Shown here: piece by piece, positions 55,627 through 64,000 of the stretch | How the letters are laid out: every line of letters starts with the position of its first letter | Numbering within the stretch: the stretch's first letter is position 1 | Source: Melieria omissa | Lineage: Eukaryota; Arthropoda; Insecta; Diptera; Ulidiidae | DNA: 64,000 nt | NCBI GenBank assembly: GCA_963971225.1 | Contig: OZ020267.1 | Span: 53,151,590 to 53,215,589, forward strand | Reading direction: 5' to 3' | Program-made: the position numbers and the translations under genes | Notes under the pieces: model-generated | What the model was told of the DNA's origin: nothing | Database searches by the model: none | What the model saw: only the letters and a program-made list of their open reading frames with translations

Positions 55627-56766
55627 ACACTTCGTTCAAGAATGTGTGTGACTAACTAATTAAAACACATTTTTTTGCCAAAATTCAATCATTCCAACGC
55701 TTTGAGGTCTGCGAAGAGCCAGTAGTCGCTGGGGGCCAGATCTGGAGAATACGGGGGATGAGGAAGCAATTCGAAGCCCAATTCATGCATTTTTGCCATC
55801 GTTTTCATCGACTTGTAACACGGTGCATTGTCTTGGTGAAACAACACCTTTTTCTTCTTCATATGGGGCCGCTTAATCGCGATTCTTCTTTCAAACGTTC
55901 CAACAACGCTATATAATAGTCGCTATTGATTGTTTTCCCTTTCTCAAGATAGTCGATGAATATTATTCCGTGCACATCCCAAAATACTGACGCCATAACC
56001 TTGCCAGCCGATGCTTGTGCCTTTGGACGCTTTGGGCGGCTTTCACCGGTTGCATGCCACTCAGCAGACTGCCGAGTTGACTCTGGAGTGAAATGGTGGA
56101 TCCATGTTTCATCCATTGTGATGTACCGATGCAAAAACTCCGACTTGTTGCGCGTAAACATGTCCAAACAGCTCTTTGAATCATCGATTCGTTGTTGTTT
56201 TTGCTCCGGTGTGAGCAAACGCGGCACCCATTTCGAAAACACCTTTTTCATAATCAAATGTTCGTGTATTATGGTGTGTACACTGCCTGCTGATATCTTT
56301 AGAATGTCAGCAATCTCCCCCACTTTTACTTTACGGTCGGACATAATGATTTTCAGTGTTTTTTCAACGTTTTCCGGAATAACATAATAGCGTCATTTGG
56401 CCGTCCAGTAGATGGAATGTCATCGGTGTCTGTACGACCACGTTTGAATTCGGCATACCAATAACAAATGGTTCTTTTTGATGGAGCAGAGTCCGAATAA
56501 TGTTGCTCAAGCCATTCCTGGGATTGAACAGTTTTTTTTCCATTAAAAAACAATGATAAATCAGCACACGGAATTGCTTTGAATTCATTTTTTTTGAAAA
56601 CTCAAAAGTAGTGTCACTTAAAGCACTGTAACTTGTAAACTAATGGTCGGATTGACATATAATTTTGACAGTAAGCCTAAAAAGGTTCACAATTTCGAAA
56701 AAAATATTGATTTAGTATTAGTGCCGCCATCTATGTGTCAGTCACACACATTATTGCACGAAGTGT
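55627..56766 (-). mobile_element. Mariner transposon copy 2, 1.14 kb, inactive but ends intact
   Basis: Bounded by TA at 55625-55626 and 56767-56768. Both terminal repeats look complete: ACACTTCGTTCAAGAATGTG on the left and, read on minus from the right, ACACTTCGTGCAATAATGTG, each followed by TGTGACT. It is inverted relative to copy 1. It has lost two 3' coding blocks that copy 1 retains (corresponding to about 54318-54440 and 54452-54489). It could still be moved by a matching transposase. Confidence 0.95.
55690..56588 (-). pseudogene. Mariner transposase copy 2, frameshifted and 3'-deleted
   Basis: The start MNSKQFRVLIYHCFLME and the break after RPNDAIMLFRK are as in copy 1, so the frameshift was inherited from a common parent. 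TMDETWIHHFTPES (first Asp) is present. A private one-base deletion near 55886 (GAAGAATCG against GAAGAAATCG) shifts the frame within KRPHMKKKK. The block PHPPYSPDLAPSDYWLFADL is intact here, unlike in copy 1. The second-Asp block reads NAPCYKS instead of NAPCHKS. The C-terminal helix region is deleted. Confidence 0.95.
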
Positions 56767-56768
56767 TA

Positions 56769-57014
56769 CGTGTCTCCCTCGTATAGCGCGGTATTTCTAC
56801 AACGCGTTTTCGATATAACGCGATTTAAAAAAAAAATTTTTTTTTCATTATTGATTTTGAGTTGGAACATCTTTAATTAAGTACCTATTTTATTTTGGAA
56901 AAAGCTTATTGGAACACCCTAAAATGTATATGAAAGTTAAGTCTTCTATAACGCGAATCACATAACGCGGAAGTTTCCTGGAACGTAACCACCGCGTTAT
57001 ACGAGGGACACCTG
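56769..57014. mobile_element. pogo/Tigger-like MITE
   Basis: The right end, on minus, reads CAGGTGTCCCTCGTATAACG next to TA (57015-57016). The left shows GTGTCTCCCTCGTATAGCGC. CAGGTGTCCC-type ends next to TA suit the pogo/Tigger branch of Tc1/mariner. The left end sits directly against mariner copy 2, and the bases before that mariner (TACATG at 55619-55624) may be the missing first bases, so the mariner probably landed in or beside this end. No coding sequence. Confidence 0.7.
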
Positions 57015-57184
57015 TATAGGAGTTTTGAAAGTTTACATCAATTTTTTTTACACTTTTCGAATGTTCTTATTGTGAACCGGCATAAGAAAACCAAATCCTT
57101 TTAAATGGGAGTTTTTAAGAATAAATGTACAAAATTTTAAATAATTCAAGACAAATACATCAAATAAGTCAAAAAAGTGTTCAA

Positions 57185-57649
57185 CTTTTTCGACCCCGAA
57201 TTTTACCCTATGTCTCCACATTACTTTTTGGTATTTAAATCATGAAACATTTGCCTAAGAAGTGTACACACGACATTTGAAGTCTTTTGAAAAATGTTAG
57301 CTTAAAACAGGTTAAATAAATTTTGTATTAAAATTTTTCAATTAAAGAAAATTTGTTTTATATTTATAAAAAAATACAAAATTATCACTTTTTGATTTTC
57401 TTTAACCATTATTAAAGAAACAGGGTTTTGATCAAACGCGCCCAATTCGTAGACTTCAATTAGAACACAAACTTCCCCTGATATCGCTGCAAATTACTGG
57501 AAATTATTTTGGGGATCACAGTAAATTTTTTGTAATTTGCTTTGAATTCACTTTTAAAAATATTAATTTGTTGGTGCCTACTTAAAATCAATCGCAGCTT
57601 TTGCTATAAGATGACAAATAGGTGAAGTTGCTCTCAGGCAACTTTGCGG
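57185..57649 (+). repeat. Dispersed repeat, arm A of a 3.4-kb-spaced inverted pair
   Basis: It matches the reverse complement of 61066-61572. Shared blocks include GAATTTTACCCT, TTTTTGGTATTTAAATCATG, ACATTTGCCTAAGAA, AGGGTTTTGATCAAA, ACTTCAATTAGAACACAAAC and AAGATGACAAATAG. The two ends, CGACCCCGAATTTT and (minus) CGACCGCAAAGTTGCC, are themselves weakly inverted, so the unit may be a MITE. Superfamily is unknown and no target duplication was fixed. Confidence 0.8.
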
Positions 57650-59792
57650 TCGAAAGCGAAAAAAAGAGTAATTCGAGTTGGGTTTTCACCATAGGTCTCA
57701 GCTAAACATACAGATTTTCAACTGAGATAAAAACGAGTAAATATTAGAAACGTTTCCTTAGACTCACTCAGGATAAACTGCTCTCTCGAGCTGCGACGGG
57801 CCAGTGACCAGTCCATTCTTTCGTTTTCTTTTTTTAATTTTTTTATTTTTAACTGGTTTAATTGTTTTATAGTCTGTAAGATAGCAGTAGGTTGATATAA
57901 ATAACTAAATAAATAGATAATTAAATAAATTAGAACATTTTTGTTTTCATTTGTAAAATACTAAAGTTTTGTTGTTGCTGTTGCTCTGGTCATGAAATAA
58001 ACATTTAAATTCATTCAATGTTCTATTATACAATGTTTACACATTTCCTTAATCAAACCAATCAGATCTTATCTCGACAGCAATCTTCTAGCAAACTTTG
58101 GAAGCCATTGATAAAACTGTATCATGTGAGATATTTTACCCAATTTTCATGTTGAATTTCATGACGTCTCCCGTTTCCAGTTTCACAGCTGTTGCACACA
58201 ATCAGTGCGCACTAAAAATCCAAAGCAGCGCCATAAGTGATCGAAACAACGAAATTCAAGTCCGAACAGCTTGTCGACCTGATTTTCTGAGAGAGCCATT
58301 AACAGTTGGTCAATGGGCCATTGGCTGAAATATGGCCACTATTTACAAATTTCCCGCACGGCGAGCGGCGCAGCAACTCGCCATTGTGCCGGCAACAATT
58401 TGTTGTCAAACAATGTACGTCTAACTGCTCGACGTTACGACAAATTAGCATAAGAATGTCCACAAGACGTCGTCGACAACGCAGCAACAGCAACAAGGAA
58501 GGCAACCGGTGCACTTGCAGCAGCCAAGCAGCAGCAGCAGCAGCGTTTAGGGCCTTTTAGGCGTAAAGCAGCGACTAGCAGCGGCCACTGGCCGTCGTAC
58601 GCTGTGGTTTTTACGGCCGCGACTACAAAACGCTTGATTACCAAAAGGAATCTAATTAGCGCACTGTGCGCTCGCTGGTCAGTAGCGCGCTGCGCCGAGC
58701 CGCAGCCGCAGCGTTGCATTAATAAAATTATTGCCCGATTCAGTGCGCTGCGCGTTCAACGCTAATGAACTCGACATGTCAACGGCATAATTATTCTCCA
58801 AAATATGTTAATGCGCCGCAGCGTCTCATTCAAACCTAAACGAACCGAGCGCAGAAATCTCTTTTGGGTGGAAGACAGGGCCCAGTCGAAGTGCGCCCCG
58901 TTGCTCGGTGAATGAAATGTCCAATTCGTAAACTGCCACACTGCTGCGCATGCGCGTAATTTAATTAACATTGCACTCGCGCTGGCATTGTGTTAATTCA
59001 ATTATGTGCGTGTACGAGCTAATCCGGAGCCATTCGGAAGAAAAACGATTTTCAACACTTGACCCCAGCCAATCAATAAATCAACAAATCATCAGCAAGC
59101 AACGCGCAACAAATCACTTGATTGCGCCCTCACCTACCTGCCCAACTCGCCCCGGCTCGGAGTTATGTTGCGTACTGGCCGCGAGTGCCGCGCAAGATCG
59201 ATGATGTGTACGCGCTCCGGTGCGACTGCAACACACTCAGCAGGTCACAGTTTCAGCGTTTGATATCGCTTTTCAGAGCAGTTTTCATTCTGATTCTTAG
59301 TGAAATTTTTATTTAATTTTTTTCATCTAGAACCCAAAGGATTTGAATGCGTGCGCACAGTGGGTCGCGCGGCTCCCACAATTAATCATGCATGATTGGG
59401 TTTGTGAGTTTGGTGGGTTCGTCTACTTGTTGCTCGGTGCAGTCAATGGTCAGCAATGATTCGATGCCATTTAAATGCGCTCAATGAGCACTGCGAGCTG
59501 TACACTTCTGAAGTGCAACGCTTGAGAGAACAAATTATTTATTATAATAAATTTCTTGGTTTGCTTGCGCTTTGGACAAAATAGAGGGTCGATTGCTTTG
59601 AATGCGATTCCCACAATTAATCAGAGACTATAAACGTCGGTGGTCGTCGATGGTTGATTCACCGTGTTGGAATTATGCAACGGGGAATATAAGTTGCTAA
59701 GCTTTTAGTATGCAGGAAGTGGCAGTGTTTTCTAATTTCAAAGATGCTTTAGACCATAAATGCATAGGTCGGCCTCAAGACGGGGTAACATA
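57650..59792. other. Spacer with GC-rich island, no supportable gene
   Basis: AT-rich to about 58200. 58300-59500 is GC-richer with a CAGCAGCAGCAGCAGC run near 58530, GCCGCAGCCGCAGCG near 58700 and repeated CCCACAATTAATCA words (59376, 59610). Frames look non-coding. Confidence 0.35.
59384..59397. promoter_or_regulatory. Palindrome AATCATGCATGATT with TAAT context
   Basis: A perfect 14-bp palindrome inside CCCACAATTAATCATGCATG. TAATCA and ATGCAT resemble paired-class and POU homeodomain words. A second CCCACAATTAATCA occurs 235 bases downstream. Function unknown. Confidence 0.25.
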
Positions 59793-60757
59793 CCTTGTGA
59801 CCGAAAAGTTTCCGGAAATTTTAAATAAAACGCAAAATTCTTAATCTTCATCAATATTTATTTTATCTCCTTCAAAATATGCTCCATTAGAAGCGATACA
59901 CATATGCCAATGTTTCTTCCAATCATTAAAACATTTTTTATAGGCGCTTTCCGGTATGGCTTTGAGTTCCCTCTGCGAATTCTGTTTTACGTCTTCTATG
60001 GATTCAAAACGCGTTCCTCTGAGTGGTAATTTGAGTTTGGGAAACAGGAAAAAGTCACACGGTGCAAGATCAGGTGAATACGGTGGCTGTTCGATGGTAT
60101 TTATTGAATGTTTGGCTTTAAAATCGTTGATAATGTTGGCTCGGTGCGAGGGAGCATTATCGTCATGAAAAATCCATGAATTATCCTTCCACAATTGAGG
60201 CCGTTTACGGCGGATATTTTCACGCAAACGTCTTAAAACAGTCAAATAATAGTCTTTACCGACTGTTTGTCCTTCAGGGACGAATTCATGTTGCACCACA
60301 CTACGAATATCGAAGAAAACAATCAGCATTACCTTGATTTTCGAGCGACTTTGGCGTGGTTTTTTCGGTTTCGGCTCGTCTTTTCCTCTCCATTCCGATG
60401 ATTGTTGGCTTGTTTGCATGTCGTACTCGTAGACCCATGTCTCGTCACCAGTTATGATGCGTTCCATGAAAGTTGGATCGGAATTGGCACGATCAAGCAC
60501 GTCCAAAGAGACCTGTTCACGGTACTCATTTTGAAGAAAATTCTCAACAAAATCGCAACGCTCTACTGAGGTGAACTGGTTTCAACAGCTGCCGTAAACA
60601 AACTGTCTGACAGATCGCGCTCATTTTTGGCATAGTAATTAAGGACAGTGCTACCAACCTACAGAAACTTAAAATATCGAAAAATATACAGCGCAAAATA
60701 TGCAGCGCATACAGCGAATTTTAAATGAGAATTTCCCGAAACGTTTCGGTCAGAATG
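59793..60757 (-). mobile_element. Mariner transposon, distinct family, 0.97 kb deletion derivative
   Basis: The left end CCTTGTGACCGAAAAGTTTC and the right end (minus) CATTCTGACCGAAACGTTTC are inverted repeats of about 30 bp, with TA at 59791-59792 and 60758-60759. At 965 bases it is about 300 bases short of a usual mariner. The missing part is the start of the transposase. The leader includes GTCTGACAGATCGCGCTC on plus, the kind of sequence seen in mellifera-group mariners. This is a different family from the two copies at 53 and 56 kb. Confidence 0.95.
59841..60580 (-). pseudogene. Mariner transposase lacking the DNA-binding domain
   Basis: A continuous minus frame starts upstream of the TTG at 60506 with VERCDFVENFLQNEYREQVS. 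It contains TGDETWVYEYD (first Asp), HDDNAPSHRAN (second) and PPYSPDLAPCDFFLFPKLK, which puts the third Asp 34 residues after the second. All D,D34D residues are present. The C-terminus ends GDKINIDED, stop at 59843-59841. Roughly the first 120 residues, including the helix-turn-helix, are deleted and no ATG start remains. The frame has no stop or frameshift, unlike the other copies, so this insertion is probably the youngest mariner here. Confidence 0.95.
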
Positions 60758-61065
60758 TATATGTAAATAAATTCATATTAAGCTCCAATATAACTTTTCA
60801 AACGACAACTAAATCCAAAGACTTATTGTTTGTATTTAATAGAAAGTTTGTATTTAATAGAATCTAGAAAATAATTCATGGTTTCGACTGTCAAGCTGCA
60901 CAATCCAAAATTTTATTTGCCTATTGCCTACACCTATTGGTTGAACTAAAAGTCTAGAAGTAAAACGTGTCTACAGACCTCTGACAAGCTTTACACGGTA
61001 ACACAGAAACAAATCACTAATCCAAATATCCCTGACACTGACAATGAAAGCTTCAAGTATTAACC
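60758..61065. other. Spacer, no gene seen
   Basis: AT-rich with a small tandem GAAAGTTTGTATTTAATAGA near 60841. Nothing else recognised. Confidence 0.4.
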
Positions 61066-61572
61066 CCAAAGTTGCCTGAGAGCAACTTCATCTATTTGTC
61101 ATCTTATAGCAAAAGCTATGATTGATTTAAGGGTTTTCTTTGAGTAGGTCCCAACAAATTAATATTTTTAGAAGTGAATTCAAAACAAATTAAAAAAATT
61201 TTACTGTTAGTCCCAAAATAATTCCCAATAATTTTCAACGATATCTGGGAAAGTTTGTGTTCTAATTGAAGTCTACGAAATGATCGGGTTTGATCAAAAC
61301 CCTGTTTCAATAAGAATAGTTAAATAAAATCAAAAAGTGATAATTTCGTATTTTGCCAAAAATATCAAATAGTTTTTCTGTGATTAAAAAATATTGATAC
61401 AAAATTGATTTAACCCGGTTTAAGCCAAAATTGTTAAAAACTAAACTAGCTCTAAAAATCTAACAAAGAGGCGTGGCGGATTCAAATGTGTACAGTTCTT
61501 AGGCAAATGTTTCATGATTTAAATACCAAAAAGTAATATCGAGACACAGGGTAAAATTCGGAGTCGAAAGGG
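61066..61572 (-). repeat. Dispersed repeat, arm B of the inverted pair
   Basis: Reverse complement of 57185-57649, with scattered substitutions and small gaps. It begins CCCCAAAGTTGCCTGAGAGC and ends ACAGGGTAAAATTCGGAG. Between the arms lie spacer and the mariner at 59793. The RTE remnant begins about 50 bases downstream. Confidence 0.8.
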
Positions 61573-61619
61573 TTAACATTACTATCTCTTGGAAGATTTG
61601 GTTGCAGATTTTCTACTTT

Positions 61620-62575
61620 AGATTTATCTAATGCTGCAATATTTCATATTAACTTCGGGGAACATATATATTTTTTCAATGATCAGTAACACTCTGAATA
61701 AGTTAACATAGATTCCGCTCACTTTTGACCGCCTTTAAATTAAATAAAACTAAAAATTAAAATAAATTCTGGCATGTAATTTGAACATTGTTTTAATATT
61801 TTATAAATACTATAGTGTGACAGTAGTGCATCTTGCTCTGGGTAACTGCGCAATTGCAGGCAGTGTTTTATTTTGGCACAATCCAATGATACGAACTACA
61901 TTTACATTTTATAACAATAGGTAGTTCGGAAGGATCCCGCTATGTTAGCGATCACATCAAACGATTAAAGATGATGCACCGGGAATGTCCAGACCCTCTA
62001 CTGATAGGAAAGGTGCCTCTATCCAACTAGTGAAAGTTCTACAAAATGTAAGGTTGACATCATTGGCATTCAGGAAATGTTATGCTCCAAGTGAGCAGAC
62101 CGGGACATCGACTTTGTTTGGCTGGAATTTGTGGTCAGCAAGAGACTTCGCCTCAACGTCTCACGTCTCTCTCAGTTAACGAACGTCTGGATCTATCCGC
62201 ATGAAACCTTAGAATCAGCCAAATTTGCACCTACATGGCGACGAAAGAGAAGGACTATTCGACCAAAGATGCCTAGGTGAATCTCGATTACGTACTTACT
62301 ACTCAATGCAAAGGTCAGGCAACAAGTCGCATAGTTCAGCTTCCAAGTGACTACTTCGTACAACAATCTGAGGCTGTTCGATTTCGCCGCGGCACAAAAA
62401 ACGGTGGTTAGTAACACCAGATTTCAGCACCTCGACATCCATAAGCCCACCTGGTTATCGCCCGATCAATTCACATTGTAAATTGTGATGTGCGCTCGTT
62501 TCGAGGAACAAACATGGACTCCGACCTCAACCCTGTTGCCGCCAAAGTACGTATGTATGCGTACCAGATCACCTA
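61620..62575 (+). pseudogene. RTE-type non-LTR retrotransposon, second dead copy
   Basis: The leader matches the copy at 43930 (GGCACAATCCAATGATACGA; GGTAACTGCGCAATTGCAGG). Broken plus frames then give VRLTSLAFRK for the endonuclease start. They extend further than the first copy, with NNLRLFDFAAAQKTVVS and TRFQHLDIHKPTWLSPDQF, the end of an RTE-like endonuclease. RCARFEEQTWTPTSTLLPPK follows, where family members read R..RGAN.DSDH.LV.AK. Stops and frameshifts are frequent. Reverse transcriptase is missing. It lies in the same orientation as the 43.9-kb copy. Confidence 0.75.
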
Positions 62576-64000
62576 CGTCACCTATTAAAATACAAACGAT
62601 CAAATATAATTTTTAATGAAGAGTCTTTTGAGAATTTCAAATACCCAACCTAACTTTCATAATATCCCCAAAAACTAAGGTTACAAAATCAGAATTATAG
62701 AAAAAATCATCAATTCAAACAACGGTAAAATGTACTGAAAGCTCTTTTCATTTCAAACACGTACACCAAAAGCAGTTAAAGCACCTATTTCGAATTTGTT
62801 CGAATATATCTTCAAAAGTCTTTTCAAAAACATTTCAATGTGACTTAACTCGGTTTGATAACAACAATTTCTTAAAAAGTAAAGCATCACAAACGCATTT
62901 AGGCGGAAAATACAATCGTCATTGTTGTAGCTGCTCATGTCGTACAGCATCAACGAAAACAATCCATCAAGTCAAAGTTGTTGTTATAGTTGTTTTCTGA
63001 ACACGATCACTGACAACATGATCGGCAAGTTGGTGTCATAACACTTTTTATGGTAATTTTCTTTGTGTGGTGTGTTTTCTTTAAAAGGTCTATAACAATA
63101 AAATAAAGCAAGGTGGTGTGTTCTTTTAGCTCCTTTGACCAGTTTCTACCAATTGGGATAATAAAATTTGTGTTACATATTCTTCTTCGTACTACAAATT
63201 ATATGATTAGTTAGGCAAAATCATCTGCTATTTTTATTGGAAATTTTTTATTTATCATTATTCATCTGCTTGTAACAAGTTCTAACTAAGATTTCTTCTA
63301 CATGAAGCTTCCTTTCATCGGCGCTATGACTCTTGTTTTTGTTCTCATTTAACGACTTCCTCATTGAACTTTGCGTCCTGTAAAATGTTTAATCATTTGC
63401 CATTTCTAAAGATTTGCTCTGCTGCAACCACTTACAGCATAAACAGACCTGCAACAATAACGACAACAACAACAACACAAGTAAGTGTGAAATACAAGTA
63501 ACACGTTAAATGAAGTGTAAAACTACCTGCCGCTTCTGGAATTGGCAATGGCGATGCCTTCAAGAAGGTAAACAACAAAACACAAAATACGAAAAAATGA
63601 AACCACATTACAAAGGCATAAAAAATCAATTTCTCAATACAAGAGTGGAGGCTGCTTATCGGACGCTGGAATCGCAACGCTTTAGCGCGAAGTACGCACT
63701 CGCAATGCACGCGGCGCGATTGCATCGAATGGGGAGCACTCACACACACACACACACACAAACAAACACACAAAAGGCACACGTGAGTGCCAAGCGTGTA
63801 ACAAGCCGAACGGATGGACGCATCTCGTTTCGAATCGCGTTAAAAATCTGGTAGCTCAACTGTCAACGTTTGATGTACGGACCCTTTATCATTTTATCAC
63901 ATCTGCGAGCTGTTTGAGCTCGCACTTGCAGTGCGCAGCCGCGCAGCGTACAGAGCGGTGCGCGTAGTCGAACGAACGTGCGGCATCAGACCTAACAACA
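62576..64000. other. Spacer, no gene seen
   Basis: AT-rich to about 63650, then GC-richer to the edge with GCGCAGCCGCGCAGCG near 63935. A GT-AG intron cannot be excluded near the right edge, but no exon is recognisable. Confidence 0.4.
63741..63760 (+). repeat. (CA)n microsatellite
   Basis: Ten CA units followed by AAACAAACACAC; spacer. Confidence 0.9.

Overview
This window looks like euchromatic, gene-free DNA from a higher (cyclorrhaphan) fly. A tephritid fruit fly or a close relative is my best guess, but that is inference from style: AT-rich spacer, CAA/GTT-rich GC islands, tRNA-derived SINEs, several mariner families, hAT and TTAA MITEs, and long pentamer and hexamer satellites. There are no operons, ribosome binding sites or bacterial features. 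I could not support a single host protein-coding exon, true tRNA or rRNA in 64 kb. The stretch is therefore most likely intergenic or inside a very long intron, and almost every protein-like signal belongs to a dead transposable element.

Layout. 1-10 kb: spacer with two copies of one tRNA-derived SINE family (2.6-2.9 kb minus, 4.5-4.7 kb plus with a perfect 12-bp target duplication), a pure (GATTA)n array, a (GATAC)n array and two local tandem duplications. 10-15.4 kb: a 202-bp mariner-type MITE, a TATCG-rich hAT-like terminus, then a 1.25-kb compound satellite, (GACTAA)n-(CACTAA)n followed by (TAGAC)n. 19.5-20.6 kb: a hAT-like repeat split by a deleted mariner; a second, unsplit copy at 36.05-36.5 kb preserves the empty site. 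23-29.3 kb: a Tc1-type transposase fragment, a DUF4780-like fragment and a hAT MITE with a perfect 8-bp duplication. 31.9-33.8 kb: two dead non-LTR retrotransposon tails, one split by a full-length SINE. 36.7-39.9 kb: a cluster of TTAA elements and hAT remnants, including a three-level nest (piggyBac-like carrier, mariner, TTAA MITE). 43.4-47.7 kb: MITEs, an RTE-type remnant, a non-LTR tail, a foldback and a 65-80 bp minisatellite. 51-57 kb: a PIF/Harbinger-type MITE, another hAT MITE, two closely similar dead mariners in opposite orientation and a pogo/Tigger-like MITE. 57-62.6 kb: a widely spaced inverted repeat, a fourth mariner that keeps its catalytic triad but lacks its DNA-binding domain, and a second RTE remnant.

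Between the mobile DNA lie GC-richer, ORF-free islands (about 8.4-9.3, 13.5-14.0, 15.5-16.5, 21.0-22.1, 26.2-26.9, 30.7-31.3, 34.6-35.8, 40.5-42.7, 48.0-50.4 and 58.2-59.5 kb) rich in TTTATGG/CATAAA, TAAT and TGTCA words. They could be cis-regulatory DNA of a developmental gene outside the window; this is inference. No element here appears capable of autonomous transposition, though several deletion derivatives keep good terminal repeats and could be moved by an enzyme supplied from elsewhere.
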